Positions 7,071-15,238 are shown, numbered from the stretch's first letter. The stretch: DNA of 64,000 nucleotides from Nitrospira sp. (GCA_030653545.1 JAURZE010000033.1:62001-126000); one strand, 5' to 3'. Notes: generated from the letters alone by a model not told the origin. Program-made: numbers and translations.

Positions 7071-7102
7071 GTCCCACCCCGCACAAACCAGGGGGGTGGG
7101 AC
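7071..7102 (-). terminator. Perfect 10-bp inverted repeat with T-run on the minus strand, in the radC-like leader
   Basis: GTCCCACCCC (7071-7080) and GGGGTGGGAC (7093-7102) are perfect complements around a 12-base loop. Read on the minus strand the stem is followed by AACAATTTTT and then directly by the ribosome site of the RadC-like gene. This fits an intrinsic terminator or attenuator in front of that gene. It could instead be part of the phage packaging or origin structure. Confidence 0.6.
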
Positions 7103-7313
7103 AGACAAGGAGGAGGAGGGCACAGCGCTCTCGCGGCGGGCAGGCCTGGACGGGCGGAGGCCCCACGGGAGGGAACCCGGGAAGGCCTGATCCGCTGCTC
7201 GGTGGCGATGGCCCGCCCACCACTGGGGGCCCAGTCTTTGACCGAGGCCGGCGGCCACGCGGGCACATCTGGGGGGAGCGGGGGTGTCGAAGACTCCCCC
7301 GATTAGGTTGTCG
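7103..7313. other. Hairpin-rich noncoding block of the prophage; candidate packaging signal or replication origin
   Basis: No credible gene is seen; ORFs here are GC-rich shadows. Inverted repeats are frequent: CAGGCCT (7141-7147) with AGGCCTG (7183-7189), and GGGGGTGTC (7280-7288) with GACTCCCCC (7292-7300), which form a stem with one mismatch and a 3-base loop. Together with 7071-7102 they form a cluster of hairpins between late genes and integrase, where inoviruses carry the intergenic region used for packaging and strand synthesis. Confidence 0.45.
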
Positions 7314-7640
7314 ATGCTGTTAACGGTCAAAGATCTCTCTGAACAACTGCGAATTAAGCCAGGGACGCTCTATTGCTGGGCTGCACAGGGCAAGATCCCC
7401 TGCCGGAAGATCCATGGGTTAGTACGGTTCGATTCCCTTGAGATTGACCGTTGGTTATCCGCCTTCTCGCCCCTACCGTCCGTGCCCGCCCCTGTAGGGC
7501 AACGGAAGCCCGACCACTCAGACGTGGACAGACTGATTGCGAGCGCAAAACGCGAGGTCTATACTTCCCGCCACGGGGAAACCAGACCGAGATCAAGCCT
7601 CATCGGGAAGGAGGAGCATGATGGGGCTCGTGAAGCGTAA
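7314..7640 (+). CDS. Excisionase-like helix-turn-helix protein
   Basis: A 108-residue protein with an N-terminal HTH_17/excisionase domain: VKDLSEQLRIKPGTLYCW, then GKIPCRKIHGLVRFDSLEID. A basic, probably disordered tail follows. It lies directly before the integrase and overlaps its start by 20 nt, the usual position for a directionality factor. An in-frame GTG at 7284 is an alternative start; neither has a clear ribosome site. It is homologous in form to the HTH at 1443. Confidence 0.7.
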   Translation: MLLTVKDLSEQLRIKPGTLYCWAAQGKIPCRKIHGLVRFDSLEIDRWLSAFSPLPSVPAPVGQRKPDHSDVDRLIASAKREVYTSRHGETRPRSSLIGKEEHDGAREA

Positions 7641-8715
7641 ACACGTCTGGTGGATGAGTTTCATGTATCAAGGACAACAGGTCCGCCGTAGCACAGGGAC
7701 GACGGACAAACGGTTGGCGGAAGCGATTTTGTGCAAGGTAAAGGTCCAAATCACCGAAGGCCGGTTCTTCGAAACACGTGAGGAACAGGACCGGACCTTT
7801 CGAGAAATGATGGATCGTTACCTGAAAGAGCGTGCGGTGCTAAAGGCTCCGAAGAGCTATGTGCGAGACGTCACAGCCTTGAACCATCTCCTGCCGGTGT
7901 TTGGAGATAAGGTGCTCGCCATGATCACGCCGAAGATACTCGCGGGCTATAAGGCCCAACGGCGAATCGAACGAGCGGCTCCGGCGACGATCAACAAGGA
8001 GCTACAGCTCGTGCGTCATGCGTTCAATCTGGCGATGCGTGAATGGGAGTGGTGCCGGGAGAACCCCATGCACCGAGTCTCTATGGAGCCTGTGCGGAAT
8101 GAAGTGGACCGCTGGCTGACGGCCAATGAAGAAGAACGCCTACTCGGCTCTGCTTCACCCTGGCTCAGAGAGATTATGGGATTCGCGTTGAATACAGGGA
8201 TGCGCCAAGGGGAAATCCTAAACCTGCAATGGCAGGACGTGGATTTTGCGCGAGGCACGCTGATGGTGATGAAGAGCAAGAACGGCACGCGCCGCACCAT
8301 TCCCCTGAATGCGACGGTGTACGAACTGCTCGCCGCGAAACAAGCGGTGACAGGAGCTACCTGCGGACCCGTCTTCAAAACTCCGCTGGGCAATGAACTC
8401 CAAGTTCGTTACCTGGTTCGTGAATTCTGTGAAGCGCGTGATCGGGCGGGAATTCCAGACTTCCGCTTTCACGATATGCGACACACATTCGCAACGCGAC
8501 TCGTGCAGCGTGGAGTGGATTTGTACAAGGTACAACGGCTGCTCGGGCACAAGACCAGCACCATGACGCAACGCTACGCACATCATTCGCCGGAGAGTCT
8601 ACGAGACGGCGTCAATGTCTTGGATGGGCCGCAACCGCAGCGGTTTAGCACAAATTTAGCACAAGGGGCTTTGGAGGCTGCTTCTGAGAGGGTAGAGACT
8701 CTCAGAAGTACTTGA
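7621..8715 (+). CDS. Tyrosine recombinase (phage integrase)
   Basis: A 364-residue site-specific recombinase. An N-terminal DNA-binding domain contains the phage-integrase SAM-like core (about residues 58-150). The catalytic domain shows R195 (TGMRQGEI), a beta-hairpin lysine at about 218-220 (KSKNG), HDMRH with H284 and R287, H310 (LLGHK) and the nucleophile Y319 (TQRYA). All catalytic residues are present, so the enzyme looks active. AAGGAGG suits the ATG at 7621; an adjacent ATG at 7618 is also possible. The stop is 8 bp from the 3' end of tRNA-Lys, the presumed attachment site. Confidence in the family is very high. Confidence 0.95.
   Translation: MGLVKRKHVWWMSFMYQGQQVRRSTGTTDKRLAEAILCKVKVQITEGRFFETREEQDRTFREMMDRYLKERAVLKAPKSYVRDVTALNHLLPVFGDKVLAMITPKILAGYKAQRRIERAAPATINKELQLVRHAFNLAMREWEWCRENPMHRVSMEPVRNEVDRWLTANEEERLLGSASPWLREIMGFALNTGMRQGEILNLQWQDVDFARGTLMVMKSKNGTRRTIPLNATVYELLAAKQAVTGATCGPVFKTPLGNELQVRYLVREFCEARDRAGIPDFRFHDMRHTFATRLVQRGVDLYKVQRLLGHKTSTMTQRYAHHSPESLRDGVNVLDGPQPQRFSTNLAQGALEAASERVETLRST
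8681..8708. terminator. Perfect 10-bp inverted repeat at the end of the integrase gene
   Basis: CTTCTGAGAG (8681-8690) and CTCTCAGAAG (8699-8708) are perfect complements around an 8-base loop. The structure overlaps the last codons of the integrase and lies 15 bp past the 3' end of the opposing tRNA-Lys. It probably terminates transcription from one or both sides; the T-run is weak. Confidence 0.6.
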
Positions 8716-8722
8716 TTTACCG

Positions 8723-8798
8723 TGGTGAGCCGGCTGGGACTCGAACCCAGGGCCCTCGCCTTAAAAGGGCGATGCTCTACCAACTGAGCTACCGGCTC
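8723..8798 (-). tRNA. tRNA-Lys (anticodon TTT)
   Basis: A 76-base tRNA with encoded CCA. The acceptor stem is GAGCCGG paired with CCGGCTC, the D-arm is GCTCAGTTGGTAGAGC, and the anticodon stem-loop CGCCCTTTTAAGGCG carries TTT at the anticodon position. The T-arm contains GGTTCGAGTCC. The prophage integrase ends next to its 3' end, so this gene is the likely attachment site and has been kept intact. Confidence 0.97.
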
Positions 8799-8808
8799 AC
8801 GATGCGAA

Positions 8809-8837
8809 ATGCTGTCATCCAACCAAGCGATTGTCAA
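8809..8837 (-). promoter_or_regulatory. Sigma-70 promoter of tRNA-Lys
   Basis: On the minus strand TTGACA (8837-8832), a 17-bp spacer and CAGCAT (8814-8809) stand about 10 bp before the tRNA. The -35 box is perfect and the spacing ideal. Confidence 0.7.
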
Positions 8838-8872
8838 CCCCTGAAGAGTCCAAGGATCGCCAATCCGGCTGA

Positions 8873-10186
8873 CTAGGAACGTGGTCGTCGGCGGGAACAC
8901 TTCAGCGGATTACGCAGTATGATGGTTTCGGTGCGCTTGGATCCGGTCGAGATCATATCGATGCGACAGCCTGCCAGCTCTTCGATGCGTGCCAGGTAGC
9001 GCTTGGCTTCAGCCGGGAGCTGTTTGTACGTGGTCGCCCCGGTCGTCGAAGCCGTCCAGCCTTTCACCCGTTGATAGACCGGCTCGCACTGCATGAGCGC
9101 ATCCAGGTCCGACGGCATTTCCTTGTAGAGGATACCCCCGTGTCTATACCCCACGCATAATTTTAATTCCTTACAACCGTCCAGCACATCCAATTTCGTC
9201 ACTGCGAGCGACGTCAAGCCGTTTACCTGGGCGGCATGACGCACCACCACCGCGTCGTACCAACCGCATCGCCGCGCGCGCCCGGTGGTCGAACCAAACT
9301 CACGCCCGCGCTCCTGAAGGCCTTGACCCACGGCGTCGGTCAACTCCGTCGGAAACGGTCCGCTTCCGACCCGAGTCGTATAGGCTTTGGCGATTCCCAT
9401 CACCGCATCGATCATCGTCGGCCCCACACCAGTCCCGGTGCAGGCCCCGCCGGCGGCAGAACTGGAGGACGTGACAAAGGGATAGGTTCCAAAGTCGACG
9501 TCCAAGTGGGTGCCCTGCGCCCCTTCAAACAAGACCGTCTTATCCTTGTTGATCGCCCGATTCAACAGCGTCGTCGTATCGACGATATAGCTCTTCAGGC
9601 GTTCCGCATAGCCCATGTATTGATCGAAGACCTTGTCGACCTGAAACGTCTCGACTTTATAGAGCCGCTCCAAAAACCAATTCATTTCGACGAGATTTTC
9701 TTCCAGCTTTTTTCTGAACAACGCCGGATTCAACAAATCGCCCATGCGAATCCCGACGCGGGCCATTTTATCAGCATAGGAGGGCCCGATCCCGCGACCG
9801 GTTGTGCCGATCTTGCGCGAGCCCTTTGACTGCTCGGATGCCCGATCAATGGCCTTATGGTAAGGCAGAATCATATGCGCCCGTTGGCTGACGGCAAAAT
9901 TCTTCCCAAAAGCAATACCCAACGGTTGGAGCCGATCCATCTCTTCAATCAACGCACCTGGATCGACGACCACGCCGTTTCCAATGACACACGTCGTCCC
10001 GCGATAGAGAATCCCCGATGGAATCAGATGGAAAATATAGGTCCCGCGCTCGTTGATGACCGTATGTCCCGCATTCGAGCCGCCCTGATAGCGCACGACA
10101 ATATTGGCATCTTTCGCCAAAATATCGACGATCTTGCCCTTACCTTCATCGCCCCATTGGGCGCCAATTATGACGAGATTTCCCAT
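8873..10186 (-). CDS. purA: Adenylosuccinate synthetase
   Basis: PurA joins IMP and aspartate with GTP to form adenylosuccinate, the first step from IMP to AMP, in the cytoplasm. The 437-residue protein begins MGNLVIIGAQWGDEGKGKIV, the GTP-binding signature. It contains NAGHTV, KIGTTGRGIGPSYADK (the second PurA signature), LFEGAQGTHLD and TTGRARRCGW. Length fits the family (about 430). An upstream in-frame start at 10213 is rejected because GAGGAAG precedes ATG 10186. The gene is alone, between tRNA-Lys and tRNA-Ala. A consensus promoter and a hairpin with T-run lie directly upstream (10216-10293). Confidence 0.97.
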   Translation of the reverse strand: MGNLVIIGAQWGDEGKGKIVDILAKDANIVVRYQGGSNAGHTVINERGTYIFHLIPSGILYRGTTCVIGNGVVVDPGALIEEMDRLQPLGIAFGKNFAVSQRAHMILPYHKAIDRASEQSKGSRKIGTTGRGIGPSYADKMARVGIRMGDLLNPALFRKKLEENLVEMNWFLERLYKVETFQVDKVFDQYMGYAERLKSYIVDTTTLLNRAINKDKTVLFEGAQGTHLDVDFGTYPFVTSSSSAAGGACTGTGVGPTMIDAVMGIAKAYTTRVGSGPFPTELTDAVGQGLQERGREFGSTTGRARRCGWYDAVVVRHAAQVNGLTSLAVTKLDVLDGCKELKLCVGYRHGGILYKEMPSDLDALMQCEPVYQRVKGWTASTTGATTYKQLPAEAKRYLARIEELAGCRIDMISTGSKRTETIILRNPLKCSRRRPRS

Positions 10187-10215
10187 ACCACCACTTCCTC
10201 TCAGCCCGTTCAATC

Positions 10216-10254
10216 ACGAAAAAATGGCTCTGACCCGATGGGGAGATCAGAGCC
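10216..10254 (-). terminator. Leader hairpin with T6 tract between the purA promoter and purA
   Basis: On the minus strand GGCTCTGA (10254-10247) and TCAGAGCC (10233-10226) pair around a 13-base loop and are followed by ATTTTTT. This is the form of an intrinsic terminator. It begins about 10 bases after the -10 box of the only visible promoter, so it would be the very 5' end of the purA mRNA. It is a candidate attenuator or 5' stabilising hairpin. Confidence 0.75.
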
Positions 10255-10264
10255 GCGGGGGCCC

Positions 10265-10293
10265 ATCGTAGGTACCGCCCATCCGTTTGTCAA
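10265..10293 (-). promoter_or_regulatory. Consensus sigma-70 promoter of purA
   Basis: On the minus strand TTGACA (10293-10288), a 17-bp spacer and TACGAT (10270-10265). The start point would fall about 7 bp downstream, at the base of the leader hairpin. Confidence 0.8.
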
Positions 10294-10413
10294 GCCGATC
10301 CCCGCCTAAAACACCCAGAAAAACACCTTACCCCCACTCCAGGCACTTCTGCATCAACACCGTTCCCTACCCCGGTGGCCGTCGGTTCCAGCCGTCGCCC
10401 ATGTTTCGCTTTC

Positions 10414-10442
10414 TTGACTGGGTGGGACCTGCGTGTTAGCAT
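10414..10442 (+). promoter_or_regulatory. Sigma-70 promoter of tRNA-Ala
   Basis: TTGACT (10414-10419), a 17-bp spacer and TAGCAT (10437-10442) stand 43 bp before the tRNA. Both boxes are one or two bases from consensus. Confidence 0.65.
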
Positions 10443-10485
10443 GCCGGAACTTCTCGCGGAGTACGTATCTCTAGACCAACGGTGT

Positions 10486-10561
10486 GGGGCTGTAGCGCAG
10501 TTGGGAGCGCGCGTGAATGGCATTCACGAGGTCGCCGGTTCAATCCCGGCCAGCTCCACCA
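10486..10561 (+). tRNA. tRNA-Ala (anticodon GGC)
   Basis: A 76-base tRNA with encoded CCA. The acceptor stem GGGGCTG pairs with CAGCTCC (one G-T pair). The anticodon stem-loop CGTGAATGGCATTCACG carries GGC. The T-arm includes GGTTCAATCCC. No disruption or attachment scar is seen. Confidence 0.97.
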
Positions 10562-10660
10562 AACCAACCCTCGGTTGAACCGCGCCCTCTAGATCGTTGA
10601 ATGCATTTGCGCGCGGGTCACTACTTCTCATTCATCTCTCTATCTGATTGAACAATAGCC

Positions 10661-12505
10661 ATGCTACAAATCGAATCAGTCCATAAACAATACTCCACGA
10701 GAATTCTGCTTGAGGGCGCATCGGCCCACCTTCGCCCGGGTTCCCGAGTGGGATTAGTTGGACCGAATGGGGCCGGCAAAACCACGCTCTTTCGAATGAT
10801 CCTCGGGGAAGAATCTCCGGACAAAGGCACTATCCGCAAGCGTCCGCGGCTCCGCATCGGGTACCTGCCGCAGGAGCTCGAAACGATCATCGGCAAAAAT
10901 GTGCTGGATGCGACCCATCGCGATCTCTACCCCGAACACGAGGCAGAGCGGATCCTCATGGGATTGGGATTTTCTGAAATCGATTTCACCCGGCAGGTCG
11001 AAAAGCTCTCCGGGGGCTATCGCATGCGAGTCGCCTTAGCCCATCTGCTGCTCACCAACCCTGACGTCCTTATGCTCGACGAACCGACCAACCACCTGGA
11101 CAAACCGACCCAACGCTGGTTCGAGCAATTCCTTCTGGACTCGGAAATGACGCTGTTGCTCATCAGCCACGACACCGCATTCCTTGATCGTGTCGTCACC
11201 CACACCTGGGATCTCCGGCACCATAAGATCGAAGAATATCGCGGCAACTACACCGCCTTCCAACGTCTCAAGGCGGAGCGGGATGCCCAGCGTGAGGCCG
11301 CTGCGGGACGCCAGGCGAAAGAAGTCGCACGGGTTCAAACCTTCGTGGATCGTTTCCGCTACCAGGCCAACAAAGCCAGCCAGGTTCAATCGCGCATCAA
11401 GCAGCTTGAGAAGGTCAAGATGATCGAAGTGAAGCGCGATCCGAAGCGGGTGAAGTTCAAATTCCCCCTCCCCGCGGCGAGCGGGCGGCAAGTCCTTGAG
11501 TTGGATGGCGCGGCCAAGCGCTATGGGGAAAAAGTAGTCTACGAACGGGTTGATTGCTCGATCGAACGCGGGCAACGCGTTGCGCTGGTGGGAGAAAACG
11601 GAGCCGGGAAAAGCACGTTACTCAAGATGCTCGCGGGAGCGCTGGAGCCGGATAAAGGCAAGAGAACGGTCGGCCATGGCGTGACGTTGCACTACTTCGC
11701 CCAGCACCAGGCCGAGACCTTGAATCCAGAACATTCGATTCTCCAATCCCTCTCGGAAGTGTCCCATCAAGCGGAGATGAACTTCCTCCGCGGGATCGCC
11801 GGCGCCTTTCTCTTTACCGGTGACGATCAAAAAAAACCGATCAAGGCGCTGAGCGGAGGGGAACGCAACCGCGTTGCGCTTGCACGCATGCTGGTCGAGC
11901 CGGCCAACACGTTGTTACTCGATGAGCCGACCAACCATCTCGACCCGGCGTCGGTCGACATGCTCACCGATGCCCTCTCGGATTTCCCCGGCACGATCAT
12001 CTTTATTTCGCACGACCCGACGTTTCTGACGAGAGTCTGCACACGCGTCATTGAGATCGAAGAAGGCAAGGCCCGCAGCTTTACCGGTGACTACGAGTAT
12101 TACTTGTGGAAGAAAGCGCAGGAAATCGACTCTATTAAGGAATCAAGCGACGACTTAAAGGGAGCGGATCGCGGGAAAAACGCCGGACCAACCAGAGCCA
12201 TGGCGTCGCAGGCTCCAGCCAAGTCCTCAGCCGGAGACCGTCGGGATTTGAACAAAACCCAAGCCCGGCTGGAAAAGCAGGTCACACGCGCCGAAGCCGA
12301 CATCGCCGAGTGTGAGTCGAAAATTAGAGCGCGAGACCTTGAGCTGGCCGATCCCTCGCTCTACAAAGAGAAGTCTACCGCCTGGAGCGATCTCCAGATC
12401 GAGTATGACGGGTGGAAGAAGGACCTTGTGCGGCTCACCGCCCGATGGGAGACCTTGTCAGCCGAGCTGGAAGACGTGAAGCAGAAGCTCACGGCCTTCG
12501 CCTAG
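10661..12505 (+). CDS. ABC-F family ATPase (ribosome-associated)
   Basis: A 614-residue soluble protein with two ABC ATPase domains and no membrane segments. Domain 1 has Walker A GPNGAGKTT (about residue 35), LSGGYRMR and LDEPTNHLD. Domain 2 has GENGAGKST (about 310), LSGGERNR and LDEPTNHLDP. Between them is a charged helical linker rich in R, K and Q. After domain 2 come an alanine/serine linker and a C-terminal coiled coil (about 520-614). ABC-F proteins bind the ribosomal E site and act on stalled or specialised translation; some give antibiotic resistance. The subgroup (YheS/Uup/EttA-like) cannot be fixed by eye. A second ABC-F lies at 51049. Confidence 0.93.
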   Translation: MLQIESVHKQYSTRILLEGASAHLRPGSRVGLVGPNGAGKTTLFRMILGEESPDKGTIRKRPRLRIGYLPQELETIIGKNVLDATHRDLYPEHEAERILMGLGFSEIDFTRQVEKLSGGYRMRVALAHLLLTNPDVLMLDEPTNHLDKPTQRWFEQFLLDSEMTLLLISHDTAFLDRVVTHTWDLRHHKIEEYRGNYTAFQRLKAERDAQREAAAGRQAKEVARVQTFVDRFRYQANKASQVQSRIKQLEKVKMIEVKRDPKRVKFKFPLPAASGRQVLELDGAAKRYGEKVVYERVDCSIERGQRVALVGENGAGKSTLLKMLAGALEPDKGKRTVGHGVTLHYFAQHQAETLNPEHSILQSLSEVSHQAEMNFLRGIAGAFLFTGDDQKKPIKALSGGERNRVALARMLVEPANTLLLDEPTNHLDPASVDMLTDALSDFPGTIIFISHDPTFLTRVCTRVIEIEEGKARSFTGDYEYYLWKKAQEIDSIKESSDDLKGADRGKNAGPTRAMASQAPAKSSAGDRRDLNKTQARLEKQVTRAEADIAECESKIRARDLELADPSLYKEKSTAWSDLQIEYDGWKKDLVRLTARWETLSAELEDVKQKLTAFA

Positions 12506-12575
12506 CAGAGTCCAGAAAACACCACGCATAGTTTTGAACGATGGGAAGCTAAACCGGAAGGCCCTGCATCTTCAG

Positions 12576-12965
12576 CTACACAGAAGATCTAATTGTTTCT
12601 TCGAGGTAGTAGAAGAGCCAGCGGTTCTTGTCTTTGGTCACCAGGTCGTCCCACACCACCCCCGTCAAAAATCCTTTTTCCCAATCCTTTACCCAGGCGA
12701 CTGTTCCCTCCAGCTTTTCCTGCTGGTCGGCGCCGTCTGAGTCTAAGAATGCGAGAGACACGGTCACTCGCTCATTGATGGGGAAACGATCCTTGGTGTG
12801 CAGGCCGGCGCCGATCTTATTCACATTGTCGAGCACAGCCGTACTGGCGCGGCCACCGCTTTTGGGGGCAATGAGAGCAGAACCCACCAAGGTCGCACGG
12901 ACGAACTTGCGTCGCTCACTGGCGACCGCGGCTGCAACTGATTGCTTCGACTCTCCGCGCTTCAT
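12576..12965 (-). CDS. PilZ-domain protein (c-di-GMP receptor candidate)
   Basis: A 129-residue protein made of one PilZ-like domain. ERRKFVRATL near residue 17 supplies the arginine-rich motif that grips c-di-GMP. The second motif (D/NxSxxG) appears as DNVNKIGAG, where the serine is replaced. The rest is a beta-barrel with GTVAWVKDWEKGFLTGV. The gene stands between rarA and the ABC-F gene without obvious partner. c-di-GMP binding is plausible but uncertain because of the altered second motif. Confidence 0.75.
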   Translation of the reverse strand: MKRGESKQSVAAAVASERRKFVRATLVGSALIAPKSGGRASTAVLDNVNKIGAGLHTKDRFPINERVTVSLAFLDSDGADQQEKLEGTVAWVKDWEKGFLTGVVWDDLVTKDKNRWLFYYLEETIRSSV

Positions 12966-13014
12966 AGGTCCTAAGTATAACCGATTAGAAAACTTTGTAA
13001 ACCACCTAAAATCC

Positions 13015-14310
13015 TTATGGGCGAGGCTTCGGCCGATAGTACTGCCGTTCTTTCAAAACGTCGGGGAGATGCGCCTGATCGACCTTGGCCTGGGGATCAT
13101 CATGGACGTATCGATACCCTTTCCCATATCCAATCCCCTTCATGAGCGAAGTCACGGCATTCCGCAAATGCAACGGGACCCCAAGATTTCCATGGACTTG
13201 AGCATCCTCCTTGGCCTCCAATAAGCCGATATAGGACGCATTGTCCTTCGGTGCAGACGCCAGATAGGTCGTCCCATGAGCGAGATTGATTTGGGCCTCT
13301 GGAAGTCCGATAAATTGCACGGCCTGAGCTACGGCATTGGCCACCAAAAGTCCCATGGGATCGGCATTCCCGACGTCCTCCGAAGCAAAAATGACCATGC
13401 GGCGTGCGATGAATTTCGGATCCTCTCCAGCCTCCAACATTCGCGCAAGCCAATAGAGCGCCCCGTTCGGATCGGAATCGCGCAGGCTTTTGATGTAGGC
13501 GGAAATGACGTTGTAATGCTCCTCTCCCGCCTTGTCGTACCGGAGCACCTGTTTATTCAGCGCGACGGTCAGCAACGCCTCGTCAATGCATCTCGTTCCA
13601 TCCGCGCCGACAGGCGCCTGCGTCACCACGAACTCGGCAGCCGTCAATAACGCGCGCGCATCGCCGTTGCCGAATGCGACCAGGCGCTGCCGCGCTCCAG
13701 GCGACAGACGGGCTTTCAACTGCCCCAGGCCAATTTCTGAGTCGGTGAGTGCCCGGTCAAGAATCTGGCCCAACGCTTCGTCGGACAGCGACTTGAGCAC
13801 AACCAGGATCGAGCGCGACATCAGCGGGCTGATCACTTCAAATGAGGGATTCTCCGTCGTCGCCCCAACCAGAATCACCGTACCCCGTTCGACGTGGGGA
13901 AGAAAGGCGTCCTGTTGGGCTTTGTTGAAGCGATGGATTTCGTCGACGAAGAGGACCGTCTTCTGCTGCTGCAACGCGAGCCGATGTTCGGCCGCCTTGA
14001 TGATCTCGCGCAGTTCAGGAATGCCGCCCGTCACTGCTGAGAATGCCACGAAATGCGCTTTCGTGTGGCGGGCGATGAGATGTGCCAGCGTGGTCTTGCC
14101 GGATCCAGGCGGGCCCCAGAAGATCACCGATGACAGACGATCGGACTCGATGGCCTTGCGCAGCGGCCGATCCTGCCCGACGATCTCATCCTGCCCGGCA
14201 AAGTCGGCAAACTCCCGCGGACGCATCCGTTCCGCCAGCGGGGCTTCCGCCTTCCTGCCAGACTGGGGAGCAGCAAACAAGTCTGGCTCTGGATCACGCG
14301 GGGTCGGCAT
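13015..14310 (-). CDS. rarA: Replication-associated recombination protein A (AAA+ ATPase)
   Basis: RarA (MgsA) is a clamp-loader-like AAA+ ATPase acting at stalled replication forks. The 431-residue protein shows Walker A WGPPGSGKTT (about residue 55), Walker B VDEIHRFNKAQQD and sensor 1 GATTENPSFE. The C-terminal tetramerisation part includes HYNVISAYIKSLRDSDPNGALYW (given here in two parts: HYNVISAYIKS, LRDSDPNGALYW). The ATG at 14310 is chosen because MPTPRDPEPDLF is the natural start and the upstream extension is unlike the family. The N-terminal DLF resembles a clamp-binding peptide. The gene is divergent from the hydrolase at 14422. Confidence 0.95.
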   Translation of the reverse strand: MPTPRDPEPDLFAAPQSGRKAEAPLAERMRPREFADFAGQDEIVGQDRPLRKAIESDRLSSVIFWGPPGSGKTTLAHLIARHTKAHFVAFSAVTGGIPELREIIKAAEHRLALQQQKTVLFVDEIHRFNKAQQDAFLPHVERGTVILVGATTENPSFEVISPLMSRSILVVLKSLSDEALGQILDRALTDSEIGLGQLKARLSPGARQRLVAFGNGDARALLTAAEFVVTQAPVGADGTRCIDEALLTVALNKQVLRYDKAGEEHYNVISAYIKSLRDSDPNGALYWLARMLEAGEDPKFIARRMVIFASEDVGNADPMGLLVANAVAQAVQFIGLPEAQINLAHGTTYLASAPKDNASYIGLLEAKEDAQVHGNLGVPLHLRNAVTSLMKGIGYGKGYRYVHDDPQAKVDQAHLPDVLKERQYYRPKPRP

Positions 14311-14421
14311 CGATGGCTCCTGGAAATGGGAGGATTGTATACGCCATATGCCTTGATCGCAAACGGCCCCTTGACCAGCAACACCGTCGATGCTACGAAG
14401 AGCCCAACCTCGGAGAGACTT

Positions 14422-15216
14422 GTGCACACAACAGTGAACGGCATCACCTTGGCTTATAGCGACTCAGGCGCCGGCGTTCCAATTGTCCTCCTGCATGCCT
14501 TTCCGCTGAACCGCACCATGTGGGCTGAGCAGGAAGCCGCTCTGTCTTCGCAGTTTCGTGTGATCACAATCGATCTGCGTGGACACGGCGAATCCGATGC
14601 ACCGCTGTGGCACTACAGCTTCGATCAGGCTGCCGACGATGTCCGTGCATTGCTGGACCATCTATCCATCACGCAAGCCCTGTTCGTGGGACTGTCGATG
14701 GGCGGCTATGTCCTCTTGGCGTTCTACCGAAAGTATGCGGACCGGGTAAAAGGAATGGTACTGGCTGACACGAAGGCACAAGCCGATACGCCCGAAGGTA
14801 AAGCGGGGCGCTTCCAGATGGCACAGATCGCTTATAAGCAGGGATCACCCGCCATTGCGGACATCATGATCCAGAAGCTCTTGAGTCCTGCGACGATTCA
14901 GTCGAAACCTGAGATTGTTCAGCGAATCAGAACGATGATCGAAGGGAACCAGATCAGCGGAATTGCGGGAGATTTGATGGCGATGGCCGAGCGACCGGAC
15001 TCAGTGCCGTTATTGAAGCAGATCACCTGCCCCACCCAGATCATCGTTGGCGAACTGGATCAGGCGACCCCGCCGGCTGATGCGAAATTCATGGCCGAGC
15101 AAATTCCCCAAGCCAGGCTGGCCATCATCCCGGGAGCCGCGCACCTGGCAAACATCGAACAGCCGGGAAAGTTTACCCGTCTTATTGAAGAATTTGGCTC
15201 AGAACTGAAGACGTAG
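14422..15216 (+). CDS. Alpha/beta hydrolase
   Basis: A 264-residue soluble alpha/beta-hydrolase fold enzyme. The oxyanion-hole region is LLHAFPLNRTMW. The nucleophile elbow is GLSMGG, with serine near residue 93. The acid lies in IIVGELDQATPP and the catalytic histidine in GAAHLANIEQP. The frame is open back to 14326; GTG 14422 is preferred because the conserved fold starts there and GGAGAG precedes it, but ATG 14326 cannot be excluded. Relatives include 3-oxoadipate enol-lactonase and BioH-type esterases; the substrate cannot be deduced. Confidence 0.85.
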   Translation: MHTTVNGITLAYSDSGAGVPIVLLHAFPLNRTMWAEQEAALSSQFRVITIDLRGHGESDAPLWHYSFDQAADDVRALLDHLSITQALFVGLSMGGYVLLAFYRKYADRVKGMVLADTKAQADTPEGKAGRFQMAQIAYKQGSPAIADIMIQKLLSPATIQSKPEIVQRIRTMIEGNQISGIAGDLMAMAERPDSVPLLKQITCPTQIIVGELDQATPPADAKFMAEQIPQARLAIIPGAAHLANIEQPGKFTRLIEEFGSELKT

Positions 15217-15238
15217 CTGACGGTTACTCTCCCAAGAT

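Larger units (their letters stand above)
1330..8722 (+). mobile_element. Inovirus-like (filamentous phage) prophage integrated next to tRNA-Lys
   Basis: The order of genes is that of a filamentous phage: regulator, Rep, ssDNA-binding protein, small coat proteins, pIII-like, pVI-like, Zot/pI, major coat protein, then RadC-like protein, excisionase-like HTH and tyrosine integrase. The integrase stop lies 8 bp before the CCA end of tRNA-Lys, a typical integration target. The right border is well placed; the left border is only approximate because no direct repeat of the attachment site was found. The adjoining hsdM may mean that the true island starts left of the window. No secretin (pIV) gene is present. 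Confidence 0.85.
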
